From positions 27,785-91,784 of the forward strand of contig CAYVKA010000014.1 in the NCBI GenBank assembly GCA_964451925.1: DNA of 64,000 nt. The letters are read 5' to 3'. Positions 8,537 to 20,622 of the stretch are shown here, in pieces (positions within the stretch are counted from its first letter, which is position 1; each line of letters begins with the position of its first letter). Both the position numbers and the translations under genes were made by a program. The notes under the pieces are model-generated. The model was not told the DNA's origin. It saw nothing but the letters and a program-made list of their open reading frames with translations, and did no database searches. The DNA is from Nevskia sp964451925. GTDB taxonomy: Bacteria > Pseudomonadota > Gammaproteobacteria > Nevskiales > Nevskiaceae.

Positions 8537-9016
8537 CTACCCGGGACCGAGTTTCTCCCTGGCGATGAAGTCCTGCAGCCCCTGCGCCGCCGTGGCCCTG
8601 ACCTTGGTGCGCAGCTTGTCCGACCAGCCCAGCAGCAGGCCCGGCAGGCCCAGGGCCTGACGCGACCAGCGCGGGAAGTCGAAGCGGTCGATGTGGCGCA
8701 GGATCAGGCCGTCGCGGAATTCGAACTCGGCGTCGATGATGTTGTGCACCTTGCGCCGCGTGGCGCTGAAGCTGTACCAGGCCTCCCAGTGCGCCTGGCC
8801 GCGGCTGTCGTCGGCGGTCAGATTGCCGAATTCCACGCGCAGGTCGGTACCGCGCGTGCACAGCATCCGCCACATCGCGCCGACCTGCCAGCCATGCAGG
8901 TCGAACACCTCATCGGTGAAATGCGCCTGGCTGTGATAGCAGGCCGCCATGGCAGCGTAATCGCGGCGCGAGAACGCCAGGTAGAAGCGCTGCAGCAATT
9001 CGATATTCGGATGCAT
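8537..9016 (-). CDS. NTF2-like/SnoaL-fold protein
   Basis: 159 residues. The N-terminal HPNIELLQRFYLAFSRRDYA and HSQAHFTDEVFDLHG, then WEAWYSFSATRRKVHN and FEFRDGLILRHIDRFDFPRW, match the nuclear transport factor 2-like cone fold. The fold serves many roles (isomerase, hydrolase, scaffold), so no reaction is claimed. No signal peptide. Its end faces the CorB-like gene; radA lies upstream on the same strand and could be cotranscribed (51-bp gap). Confidence 0.7.
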   Translation of the reverse strand: MHPNIELLQRFYLAFSRRDYAAMAACYHSQAHFTDEVFDLHGWQVGAMWRMLCTRGTDLRVEFGNLTADDSRGQAHWEAWYSFSATRRKVHNIIDAEFEFRDGLILRHIDRFDFPRWSRQALGLPGLLLGWSDKLRTKVRATAAQGLQDFIAREKLGPG

Positions 9017-9043
9017 CGTGGTCTCTCCCTTGGAGCCCCCGGT

Positions 9044-9069
9044 AATGTTCTTCTTAAATGTTCTTCTTA
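9044..9069. repeat. 13-bp perfect tandem duplication at the radA stop
   Basis: AATGTTCTTCTTA occurs twice head to tail (9044-9056 and 9057-9069). The second copy contains the radA stop codon. It looks like a small slippage or duplication event. Confidence 0.8.
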
Positions 9070-10449
9070 TAGGTGCGTCAGCGCCTGCTCCAGGCGGGCC
9101 ACCGCGAACACCTCCATGTCGAGCTTGACGGTGCGCCGCGGCCGGTTGGCCTCCGGCACGATGGCGCGCCGGAAACCGTGCTTGGCCGCTTCCACCAGCC
9201 GCTCCTCGCCGCCCTGCACCGGGCGGATCTCGCCGGCCAGGCCGACCTCGCCGAACACCACCATGTCATGCGGCAGCGGCCGGCCACGGAACGAGGATAG
9301 CGCAGCCAGCAGCAGCGGCAGGTCCGCCGCCGTTTCCTGGATGCGCATGCCGCCGACGACGTTGGCGAACACGTCCTGGTCGGCCAGGGCGATGCCGGCG
9401 TGGCGGTGCAGCACCGCCAGCAGCATGGCCAGGCGGTTGCCTTCCAGCCCCAGCGCGACGCGGCGCGGATTGCCGGCCTGAGAGCCATCCACCAGCGCCT
9501 GCACCTCCACCAACAGCGGCCGGCTGCCCTGCCGCGTCACGGTGATGACGCTGCCCGGCACCGGCTGCTCGTGCCGCGACAGGAACAGCGCCGAAGGGTT
9601 GCTGACTTCGCGCAGGCCGCCGTCGCTCATGGCGAACACGCCCAGCTCGTTGACCGCGCCGAAGCGGTTCTTCACCGCGCGCACGATGCGGTAGCGGCTG
9701 CCGGCGTCGTGCTCGAAGTACAGCACGGTATCGACCATGTGCTCGAGCACGCGCGGCCCGGCGATGGCGCCTTCCTTGGTGACGTGGCCGACCAGCACGA
9801 TGGCGCAGCCCTTGGCCTTGGCGTGGCGCACCAGCTGCGCGGCGCATTCGCGCAGCTGCGACACCGAACCCGGCGCGGCTTCCAGCGTGTCGGTGTACAG
9901 GGTCTGGATCGAATCCAGCACGACAAAGCCCGGAGTGCTGCGGTTGAGCACGTCGAGGATGGTCTCCAGCATGGTCTCGGCCAGCACCGGCAGGTCCAGC
10001 CGCGGCAGCCCGAGGCGGCGGGCGCGCAGGGACACCTGGCTCAGCGACTCCTCGCCGGTGACGTAGAGCGTGCTGAGCCGGCCTTCCAGCGCCGCCAGCG
10101 CCTGCAACAGCAGGGTCGACTTGCCGATGCCCGGATCGCCGCCGATCAGGATCACTGCGCCGGGCACGACGCCGCCGCCCAGCACGCGGTCCAGCTCGGC
10201 CAGCCCGGTGGGGATGCGCGCGGTGTCTTCTTCCGCCACCTGATCCAGCCTTTGCACGGCGCCGCTCGCGGCCACCAGGCTGGCGCCGCCGCGGCCGCGC
10301 GCCTTCGGCGCCGCCACCCCCTCGACCAGGGTATTCCAGGCGCCGCACTCGGCGCACTGGCCGGCCCATTTGGGGTACTCGGCGCCGCAGTTCTGGCAGA
10401 AGAACACGGTCTTGCGCGCCGCCTTGCGGGACGTGACTGACTTCTCCAT
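9067..10449 (-). CDS. radA: DNA repair protein RadA (Sms)
   Basis: 460 residues. RadA is a RecA-like, DnaB-type ATPase that promotes branch migration of recombination intermediates. Order: C4 zinc finger (FFCQNCGAEYPKWAGQCAEC), Walker A GGDPGIGKST, the RadA-specific KNRFG motif (VKNRFGAVNELG), and a C-terminal Lon-protease-like domain (FANVVGGMRIQETAADL ... GEVGLAGEIRPV). All are intact. Start ATG at 10449. Divergent from the receptor kinase gene across a repeat-rich spacer. Confidence 0.97.
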   Translation of the reverse strand: MEKSVTSRKAARKTVFFCQNCGAEYPKWAGQCAECGAWNTLVEGVAAPKARGRGGASLVAASGAVQRLDQVAEEDTARIPTGLAELDRVLGGGVVPGAVILIGGDPGIGKSTLLLQALAALEGRLSTLYVTGEESLSQVSLRARRLGLPRLDLPVLAETMLETILDVLNRSTPGFVVLDSIQTLYTDTLEAAPGSVSQLRECAAQLVRHAKAKGCAIVLVGHVTKEGAIAGPRVLEHMVDTVLYFEHDAGSRYRIVRAVKNRFGAVNELGVFAMSDGGLREVSNPSALFLSRHEQPVPGSVITVTRQGSRPLLVEVQALVDGSQAGNPRRVALGLEGNRLAMLLAVLHRHAGIALADQDVFANVVGGMRIQETAADLPLLLAALSSFRGRPLPHDMVVFGEVGLAGEIRPVQGGEERLVEAAKHGFRRAIVPEANRPRRTVKLDMEVFAVARLEQALTHL

Positions 10450-10516
10450 AGGGGCGCTTTTGTCGCAGATAGGGGGCGTTTGGTGCCCGGAAAAACTGTA
10501 GTATGCGGGCGATATA

Positions 10517-10661
10517 CCCCGTCAACAATGTTGCAAGATGACGGGGACAAGTCCCCGCCAACAATGTTGGGACGTGGGCGGGGGTACGTCTCCCGTCCAG
10601 AGCGTTGAGACGTGGGGGAACAAGCCACCGCGAACACTAGGCAAGTGGGCGGGGGCAAGAA
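10517..10661. repeat. four degenerate tandem about 36-bp hairpin units
   Basis: Units at 10517-10552, 10553-10589, 10590-10625 and 10626-10661. Each begins with a C-rich arm (CCCCGTC, CCCCGCC, CTCCCGT, CACCGCG), has a central AACAATGTTG-like core that decays in the later units, and ends with a G-rich arm (GACGGGG, GGGCGGGG, GTGGGGG). They fill the radA/kinase spacer and end just before the kinase ribosome-binding region. Confidence 0.7.
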
Positions 10662-10683
10662 CGAAAGTCCGATGGGGATTGGC

Positions 10684-13341
<2,658 letters not shown>

Positions 13342-13352
13342 CCACCGGCGTC

Positions 13353-14180
13353 ATGTCGATGGCGCTCAAGGGCAAGGTTGCGACGGCGCTCCTGACCGAT
13401 GTCGGCCAGGTGCGCGACAATAACGAGGACTCCATCGCCGAGGACGGCGACATCGGCCTGCTGATCCTGGCCGACGGCATGGGCGGCTACAACGCCGGCG
13501 AGATCGCCAGCGGCATCGCCACCGCCACCGTGCTCGACGTGGTGCGCCGCGAGTGGCCCAGGCTCAAGCATGGCCAGGTCGACGGCGACAGCGGCTACAG
13601 CGTCGAATCCCTGCTGCTGCGGCAGGCGCTGGAAAACGCCCACACCACCATCTACCAGGTGGCGCAGAGCCAGCCGCAATGCGCCGGCATGGGCACCACG
13701 GCGGTGGTCTGCGCCCTGCACGACGACCGCCTGTCCATCGCCTATGCCGGCGACTCGCGCCTGTACCGGCTGCGCGGCGGCAAGCTCGAACAGATCACGC
13801 GGGACCATTCGCTGGTGGAGGAACTGGTAGCGCGCGGCCACTACTCGCGCGAGGACGCCATGCAGCTGGTGCGGCGCAACATCGTGACCCGGGCCCTGGG
13901 GGTGGAGCCGACGGTGGAGGTGGACCTGATCGAGGAGGGGGTGGAACCGGGCGATATCGTGCTGCTGTGCTCGGACGGACTCACCGACATGGTCGATGAC
14001 GAGACGATACGCTTAACCCTGGTGCAGTTTGCTGATAATCTCAACACTGCGGCGGAAATGCTTGTCCGCAAAGCAAATGAGCACGGCGGGCGGGATAATG
14101 TTTCGGTGGTGCTGGCCAGGGTGGATGCGGCATTTCCGCACAAGCGGCCGTGGTACGAACGCCTGATCGAGTGGTTTTGA
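13353..14180 (+). CDS. PP2C-family Ser/Thr protein phosphatase
   Basis: 275 residues, cytoplasmic. The PPM metal-site motifs are present in order: VRDNNEDS, LADGMGGYNAGEIAS, GMGTTAVV, AYAGDSRLYRL, RDHSLVEELVARG, LLCSDGLTDMV, GGRDNVSVVL. It is similar to the PrpC/Stp1 class that reverses Hanks-kinase phosphorylation. The start is 11 bp behind the kinase gene and an FHA gene follows, so writer, eraser and reader sit together and are probably one transcript. An alternative start two codons in is equally possible. Confidence 0.95.
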   Translation: MSMALKGKVATALLTDVGQVRDNNEDSIAEDGDIGLLILADGMGGYNAGEIASGIATATVLDVVRREWPRLKHGQVDGDSGYSVESLLLRQALENAHTTIYQVAQSQPQCAGMGTTAVVCALHDDRLSIAYAGDSRLYRLRGGKLEQITRDHSLVEELVARGHYSREDAMQLVRRNIVTRALGVEPTVEVDLIEEGVEPGDIVLLCSDGLTDMVDDETIRLTLVQFADNLNTAAEMLVRKANEHGGRDNVSVVLARVDAAFPHKRPWYERLIEWF

Positions 14181-14232
14181 GCAACGCATTGAAGAGCTTC
14201 GGCTCTTGACTAGGGAACGGGGACTGTCTGAC

Positions 14233-14925
14233 ATGGCCAAGCTGATCATCACCGACGCCGAGGGCGCCACGCGGGATTTCCCGCTCAGCAAGGAACGCAT
14301 CACCATCGGGCGCCATCCGGACAACGACATCAGCCTCAACGACAAGGCCGTGTCCGGCCGCCACGCGGTGGTCATCACCATCCTGCGCGATTCCTTCCTC
14401 GAGGACCTCAACAGCACCAACGGCACCCAGGTCAACGGCAAGCAGATCGCCAAGCACCCGCTGGCCAACGGCGACACCATCAGCATCGGCCGCAACACCT
14501 TGAAATATCAGACCGAAGTCGCCGCCGGCGAAGAGGACGACTTCGAAAAAACCATGATCCTGCGGCCTGGCCAGATGGGCGCCGCGTTCGAATCGCAGGT
14601 CAACAAGGCCGCGGCCAGCGCCCCCGGCCATGAAGCCGCCGCCGGCAAGCCGCTGCTCGGCAAGCTGCGCGTCGCCTCCGGCCCCAACAGCGGCAAGGAA
14701 CTGGAGCTGACCAAGGCGCTGACCACCATCGGCCGCCCGGGTGTGCAGGTGGCGGCCATCACCCGCCGTGCCGACGGCTACTACATCGTCCATGTCGGCG
14801 GCAGCAGCGGCGGCCAGCACCCCCTGGTCAACGGCGAGGAGATCGACGCCCAGGCGCGGCGCCTGAACAACGGCGATACCATCGACCTGGTCGGCACCAA
14901 GATGACCTTCCTGCTCGGCGCCTGA
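14233..14925 (+). CDS. tandem FHA-domain phosphothreonine reader
   Basis: 230 residues from ATG 14233 (MAKLIITDAEG), which follows a purine-rich GGGAACGGGGA. The first FHA domain (about 1-90) shows ITIGRHPDNDI, VSGRHAVV and LNSTNGTQVNGK, the canonical phosphothreonine-binding set. A linker is followed by a second, weaker FHA-like domain (about 140-228; TTIGRPGVQVAAITRR, HPLVNGEEI). It lacks other domains, so it is probably an adaptor that recognises substrates of the adjacent kinase. Third gene of the kinase-PP2C-FHA cluster. Confidence 0.9.
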   Translation: MAKLIITDAEGATRDFPLSKERITIGRHPDNDISLNDKAVSGRHAVVITILRDSFLEDLNSTNGTQVNGKQIAKHPLANGDTISIGRNTLKYQTEVAAGEEDDFEKTMILRPGQMGAAFESQVNKAAASAPGHEAAAGKPLLGKLRVASGPNSGKELELTKALTTIGRPGVQVAAITRRADGYYIVHVGGSSGGQHPLVNGEEIDAQARRLNNGDTIDLVGTKMTFLLGA

Positions 14926-15026
14926 GCGGAGCCGCGGACGAGCCGTCATAAAGCGCGAACGTCGCGGCATAGCCCCCTGCCCCCCGCCCGCCTAAGCTGG
15001 CGGCACTTGCCATGACGGGGTGTGCC

Positions 15027-15494
15027 ATGCGTTTTCTCTACAACCTGTTGTTCGGCTGGCCGGAGCGCATCGCGCAATACCTGCTGCCACTCGGGCCCCT
15101 GCTGGCCCGCCTCGTGGTCGGCTGGGTGTTCCTGTGGAGCGGCTGGGGCAAGCTCAACAACCTGCCGCAGATCACCGACAACTTCATCAGCTGGGGCATC
15201 CCCTTCCCGCATATCCTGACGCCCTTCACCTCGGGCGTGGAGTTCTTCGGCGGCATCTTCCTGCTGCTGGGCCTGATGACACGCATTTCCGCCGGCGCGC
15301 TGGCGGTGACCATGATCGTGGCGATCAAGGCGGCCAAGTGGGGCGATGTCGACTCGCTCGAAACCCTGCTGGGTTTCGACGAAAGCGAGTATTTCGCGCT
15401 GTTCACCTGGCTGGCCATTGCCGGCGCCGGCAGCCTGTCGCTCGACCACCTGCTGAAGCGCTGGCTGGAGCCGCCCGCCGCGGCGGAGGCCTGA
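15027..15494 (+). CDS. DoxX family membrane protein
   Basis: 155 residues from ATG 15027, which has GGGG at good spacing; an ATG at 15012 has no ribosome site. The DoxX pattern is visible: LARLVVGWVFLWSGWGKL, then FGGIFLLLGLMTRISAGAL and LFTWLAIAGAGSLSLDHLL, giving four TM helices. DoxX proteins are small inner-membrane proteins tied to redox stress in some species; the function here is not known. It stands alone between the FHA gene and convergent alr. Confidence 0.85.
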   Translation: MRFLYNLLFGWPERIAQYLLPLGPLLARLVVGWVFLWSGWGKLNNLPQITDNFISWGIPFPHILTPFTSGVEFFGGIFLLLGLMTRISAGALAVTMIVAIKAAKWGDVDSLETLLGFDESEYFALFTWLAIAGAGSLSLDHLLKRWLEPPAAAEA

Positions 15495-15522
15495 TCCCGC
15501 CCCGATCCCGCCGCGTGCGCAC

Positions 15523-16617
15523 TCAGGGCGTATGCGAGAAATGCACCCGGTTGGTCAGCCCGCAGAACAGTTCGTAGGCCAGCGTGCCGGCCCAGCTGGC
15601 CACCTCTTCCGCCGGCAGGCCGGGGCCCCATAGCGTGACGCTGTCGCCGGCCTGAGCCTGCGGCAGGCCGCGCAGGTCCACCGTGATCATGTCCATGGAC
15701 ACGCGCCCCACCATCGGCGCGCGCACGCCATGGATCAGCACCGGCGCCCCGCTTGGCAGGATGCGGTGCACGCCGTCGGCATAGCCCACCGCGACCACGC
15801 CGACGCGCATGCGCTCGGGGCAACGGAAGGTGGCGCCATAGCCCACCGCCTCGCCCGCCTCCAGCTCGTGCACGGCGATCAGGCGGCTCTCCACGCACAT
15901 CGCCGGGAGCAGCCCCAGGTCGGCCCCGGTCTGACCCGGCAGCGGGCTGGCACCGTACAGCATCAGCCCCGGCCGCACCCAGTCGACGCGCGCCTGCGGC
16001 CAGGCGATCAGCCCGGCGGAATTGGCGATCGAACGCGGCCCCGGCAGACCCTCCAGCGCCTGGCCGAAGGCACGCACCTGGCGCGGCGTCATCGGGTTGT
16101 CGGCCTCGTCGGCGCAGGCCAGATGGGTGATCCAGCCAGCCAGGCTCCAGGCCGGGCGGGCCTGCAGCTGCGCCAGCAGCCGCGGCGCCGCCGGCAGCGG
16201 AAAGCCGAGGCGGTGCATGCCGCTGTCGAGCTTGAACCACAGCGTCAGCGGCATCGGCGCCGGCAGCCGCTGCAGCAGGCGCAGCTGCCACTCGTCGTGC
16301 ACCACCACCTGCAGCTGCTGGCGCGAAGCCTGCTCGGCCTCTTCCACGGACAGCACGCCCTCGAGCAAGGCCAGCGGCGCGGTGACCCCGGCATCGCGCA
16401 GGATCAGCGCCTCCTCCAGGCAGGCCACCGCCAGCGCATCGACGCCGGCCTGCTGCAGCGCGCGGCCCACCGGCACCGCGCCGTGGCCATAGGCGTCGGC
16501 CTTGACCGCGGCCATGACTTTGGAGCCCGGCGCATAGTCGCGCACGCGGGCCAGGTTGTGGCGCACCGCCGCCAGATCCACCGTGGCGGTGACGCGGGGA
16601 ATGAAAGAGGGAGTCAT
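15523..16617 (-). CDS. alr: alanine racemase
   Basis: 364 residues. PLP-dependent enzyme making D-alanine for peptidoglycan. The PLP lysine motif AVKADAYGHG is near residue 34. The second catalytic region contains VGYADGVHR and GRVSMDMITVDL, ending with the family C-terminus (YELFCGLTNRV). Full length. It follows dnaB by 70 bp on the same strand, the usual dnaB-alr arrangement. Confidence 0.96.
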   Translation of the reverse strand: MTPSFIPRVTATVDLAAVRHNLARVRDYAPGSKVMAAVKADAYGHGAVPVGRALQQAGVDALAVACLEEALILRDAGVTAPLALLEGVLSVEEAEQASRQQLQVVVHDEWQLRLLQRLPAPMPLTLWFKLDSGMHRLGFPLPAAPRLLAQLQARPAWSLAGWITHLACADEADNPMTPRQVRAFGQALEGLPGPRSIANSAGLIAWPQARVDWVRPGLMLYGASPLPGQTGADLGLLPAMCVESRLIAVHELEAGEAVGYGATFRCPERMRVGVVAVGYADGVHRILPSGAPVLIHGVRAPMVGRVSMDMITVDLRGLPQAQAGDSVTLWGPGLPAEEVASWAGTLAYELFCGLTNRVHFSHTP

Positions 16618-16687
16618 TGCCGGTTATTTTCCAGCCTGCGGCCGCGGCTTTCCAGGCCGGCGCGCCCGCTGCCGGCCGCCATGCCGC

Positions 16688-18088
<1,401 letters not shown>

Positions 18089-18235
18089 GAACGAGATTAG
18101 GAACCTGTGCGGCTGCGTTCGCTACGGAATGGATGCCTGAATTGATACCGGTGCAAGCTGTGCACGAGCGGTGGATAAGCCCGTCATGGCACAAGTGTAC
18201 AGCCGCCACCGGGGCCGGTACGGCGCCCCAAACAA

Positions 18236-18266
18236 AACGGCCCGCCAGAGGCGGGCCGTTTCATGA
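18236..18266 (-). terminator. intrinsic terminator of the rpsF-rpsR-rplI operon
   Basis: Perfect 12-bp stem AAACGGCCCGCC / GGCGGGCCGTTT with a 3-nt loop, about 24 bp after the rplI stop. On the minus strand it is followed by TTTTG. It separates the ribosomal operon from dnaB. Confidence 0.8.
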
Positions 18267-18285
18267 CTTCTTTTAAAACAGAAGC

Positions 18286-18738
18286 TTAGGCCTTCTCTTC
18301 CTCAACCACCACGGTCAGGGCGACTTCCACCTCGCCGTGCAGGCGGGCGACGACCTGGTAGGTGCCGATGAGGCGGATGGCGCCGTCCGGCATGTCGATC
18401 TCGCTCTTCTTCAGGTCGAGCTTCTGCGCTTCGGCGGCGCGGGCGATGTCGTTCGGGCCGACCGAGCCGTACAGCTTGCCTTCCTCGGCAGCCAGGGCGC
18501 GCACCTTGATCACCGCGCCGGCCAGCTTCTCGGCGCGCAGCTTGGCGGCGTTGAGCGAGTCGGCGGCCTTCTTCACCAGCTCGGCCTTGCGCTCCTCGAA
18601 CACCTTGCGGTTGGCTTCGGTGGCGGACAACGCCTTGCCCTGCGGCAGCAGGTAGTTGCGGCCGTAGCCGGACTTGACCTTGACGGTGTCGCCGAGGTCG
18701 CCCAGGTTCTTCACCTTCTGGAGCAGAATCAGTTCCAT
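18286..18738 (-). CDS. rplI: 50S ribosomal protein L9
   Basis: 150 residues, full length bL9. N-terminal domain MELILLQKVKNLGDLGDTV with VKSGYGRNYLLPQGKA, a long central helix rich in charged residues, and a C-terminal domain with KLYGSVGPNDIA. It is encoded last in rpsF-rpsR-rplI, 15 bp after rpsR. Confidence 0.98.
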   Translation of the reverse strand: MELILLQKVKNLGDLGDTVKVKSGYGRNYLLPQGKALSATEANRKVFEERKAELVKKAADSLNAAKLRAEKLAGAVIKVRALAAEEGKLYGSVGPNDIARAAEAQKLDLKKSEIDMPDGAIRLIGTYQVVARLHGEVEVALTVVVEEEKA

Positions 18739-18753
18739 CGTGCGTCTCCTGGC

Positions 18754-18981
18754 TTACTCGTGACGGTCGGTGTACGGCAGCAGCGACAGGTAGCGGGCGC
18801 GCTTGATGGCGACAGCCAGCTGGCGCTGGTAGCGGGTACGCGTGCCGGTGATGCGGCTCGGCACGATCTTGCCGTTCTCGGCGATGTACTGCTTGAGGGT
18901 GGCCAGATCCTTGTAATCGATCTCGGTGACGCCCTCAGCGGTGAACTTGCAGGACTTCTTCTTGCGGAAAAAACGGGCCAT
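18754..18981 (-). CDS. rpsR: 30S ribosomal protein S18
   Basis: 75 residues, near the normal size. The sequence shows RKKSCKFTAEGVTEIDYKD, then ITGTRTRYQRQLAVAIKRAR and SLLPYTDRH, the bS18 C-terminal signature. It binds bS6 as a heterodimer in the 30S platform. Starts 3 bp after rpsF. Confidence 0.98.
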   Translation of the reverse strand: MARFFRKKKSCKFTAEGVTEIDYKDLATLKQYIAENGKIVPSRITGTRTRYQRQLAVAIKRARYLSLLPYTDRHE

Positions 18982-18984
18982 GTC

Positions 18985-19395
18985 TTAGGCCTCCTCGGCA
19001 GCAGCGGCGGTTTCGCCGGCTTCGGCTTCGCTGGACTCGGACGAGCGGGACTTGTATTCCGGCTTCTTGTCCTCTTCCGGCACCTTGAACAGCGGCGACT
19101 GCTCGGTCTCGCCGGCTTCCTTGCGGATCACCAGCTTGCGGATCACGGCGTCGTTGAAGCGGAAGGCGCTTTCCAGCTCCTTCAGCACGCCGTCGGAGCA
19201 CTCGACGTTGAGCAGCACGTAGTGCGCCTTGTGCAGCTTGGCGACCGGGTAGGCCAGCTGGCGGCGGCCCCAGTCTTCCATGCGGTGAACCTTGCCGCCG
19301 TCGGACTCGACCATCGCCTTGTAACGCTCGATCATGGCCGGGACCTGTTCGCTCTGGTCCGGGTGCACCATGACCACAATTTCGTAGTGACGCAT
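18985..19395 (-). CDS. rpsF: 30S ribosomal protein S6
   Basis: 136 residues from ATG 19395 (MRHYEIVVMVHPDQ), which has AAGGAG 5 nt upstream. The frame stays open further upstream but without S6 character. Seen: IERYKAMVESDGGKVHRMED, RRQLAYPVAKLHKAHYVLLN, a typical S6 core, and an acidic/Ser tail (SRSSESSEAEAGETAA) longer than in E. coli. First gene of rpsF-rpsR-rplI; the leader contains a stem near the start codon that may serve S6:S18 autoregulation. Confidence 0.97.
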   Translation of the reverse strand: MRHYEIVVMVHPDQSEQVPAMIERYKAMVESDGGKVHRMEDWGRRQLAYPVAKLHKAHYVLLNVECSDGVLKELESAFRFNDAVIRKLVIRKEAGETEQSPLFKVPEEDKKPEYKSRSSESSEAEAGETAAAAEEA

Positions 19396-19415
19396 GTAGT
19401 CTCCTTTTGGATGAT

Positions 19416-19440
19416 GGGGACGGACCTTGAATCCGCCCCC
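19416..19440 (-). promoter_or_regulatory. stem in the rpsF leader, possible S6:S18 autoregulatory site
   Basis: The leader RNA can form a 10-bp stem with two G-U pairs and a TCAAG loop about 20 nt before the rpsF start. In many bacteria the S6:S18 complex represses its own operon by binding an rRNA-like hairpin at this place. The hallmark CCG bulge was not identified with certainty here, so this is a candidate only. Confidence 0.3.
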
Positions 19441-19644
19441 GCTCAGTCCCCCGTGACGTGAACGGTGGGACAAGTTTTCCCGGCACCGGCCGGGAAATCG
19501 GCTCTCGGGGCCACAAGACCCCGAAAGGGGGCGGATTTTACGCGAACCGGCCCGCGCAGGCAAGTGCCTGCTTTGCCTGATTTTTTATATCGCCGGAGAT
19601 CGTGCGCCCGCGACGGCCGGCGCCGCCCGGTGCCGTGCCGGCGT

Positions 19645-20622
19645 TCAGGGCGCCAGCGCGCAGCAGTTGGGGTTGGACAGCAACTGCCGCGCCCGCGCCT
19701 CGGCCTGCTCCAGGTCGGCCGGGCGCATACGGCTGCGCAGGTCGGCCAGCATGGCGTCGAATCGGCGCGACTCGCCAGCCGCCTGCTGCACCTGGTCGAG
19801 CGCACTGAAGCTGGCATAGGCCTCGACGTTGTCCTGCGGCAGCACCTCGCCCTCGGCATACCAGGAGCCGAAGGTCCACAGCGCGGTGGCGCTGCCGGCG
19901 TCGCGCGCCCGCCCCAGGTAGTCCACCGCCTCGCGCTCCAGCGCCTCCTGTTTGTCGCGCTGCTGTGGGCTGCATTCGGACATGTACTGGCAGTATTCCC
20001 CCGGCGGCAGGTGCAGTGGCAGGTCCAGCTGCGCTTCCATCAGGCCGGAATCCGCCGCCTGCTTCAGCCAGTCGCGGTATTGGCCGCGTGCATCGGCCGG
20101 CACGCCGTCGCACTCCTGGTAGCGGCGCCGCAGCGACTGCTCCTCGTTGGCCGGGTTGTCCACGTCCCAGCCGCCGCGGCGGCGGGTTTCATAAGTGTGT
20201 TCGATGGTCTGCTCCAACCCGGCGCTGTCCGCCGGCACGTCGCGGCATTCATACAGCAGCAGGCCCAGCCGGTATTGCGCCGCCTGGTCGCCGGCGCGCG
20301 CCAGCGGCTCCAGCTGGGCGTAAGCCGGGCCATAAGGCGGCGGCGGCACGCTCAGGCGCGGCCGGCGCTGCAGGCGGATGGTGACGCCGGACGCCGCGAC
20401 CACTTCGCGCACCGCCGGCTGCGCCGCCGCCGCGCCGGGCGGCGCGGTGGCCGCCGGTGCCGGGACAGCGGCAGTCGCCGCCGCCGGGGGCTGGTCCTGA
20501 CCGTGGCCGCCGCGGCCGGACCAGAACCAGGCGACGAGCAGCAGGGCGGCAACCGCGGCCGCCAGCGCGAGCAGCCGGCGGCGTGGGCTCAGTGACGCTG
20601 GCGGAAGGCTTCGTACAGGCAT
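19645..20622 (-). CDS. membrane-anchored Sel1-like repeat protein, hypothetical
   Basis: 325 residues. One N-terminal TM helix (about 16-34, RRLLALAAAVAALLLVAWFW), a Pro/Ala-rich linker (about 40-75), then a helical periplasmic domain with Sel1-like repeat hints (LARAGDQAAQYRLGLLLYE; YLGRARDAGSATALWTFGSW, YAEGEVLPQDNVEAYASFS). Cysteines (CRDVPADS, CDGVPADA, YCQYMSECS) could form disulfides. No catalytic motif is seen and the function is unknown; Sel1 repeats usually bind partners. Its start overlaps the 3' end of rlmB by 34 bp, so it is the downstream gene of that transcript. Confidence 0.75.
   Translation of the reverse strand: MPVRSLPPASLSPRRRLLALAAAVAALLLVAWFWSGRGGHGQDQPPAAATAAVPAPAATAPPGAAAAQPAVREVVAASGVTIRLQRRPRLSVPPPPYGPAYAQLEPLARAGDQAAQYRLGLLLYECRDVPADSAGLEQTIEHTYETRRRGGWDVDNPANEEQSLRRRYQECDGVPADARGQYRDWLKQAADSGLMEAQLDLPLHLPPGEYCQYMSECSPQQRDKQEALEREAVDYLGRARDAGSATALWTFGSWYAEGEVLPQDNVEAYASFSALDQVQQAAGESRRFDAMLADLRSRMRPADLEQAEARARQLLSNPNCCALAP

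Noticed and set aside
7014..8873. Long minus-strand frame across the CorB-like gene
   Set aside because: Antisense shadow; the CNNM, CBS and CorC motifs are on the plus strand.
10517..10661. Tandem repeat array as a possible CRISPR
   Set aside because: Units are contiguous without unique spacers and are degenerate hairpins.
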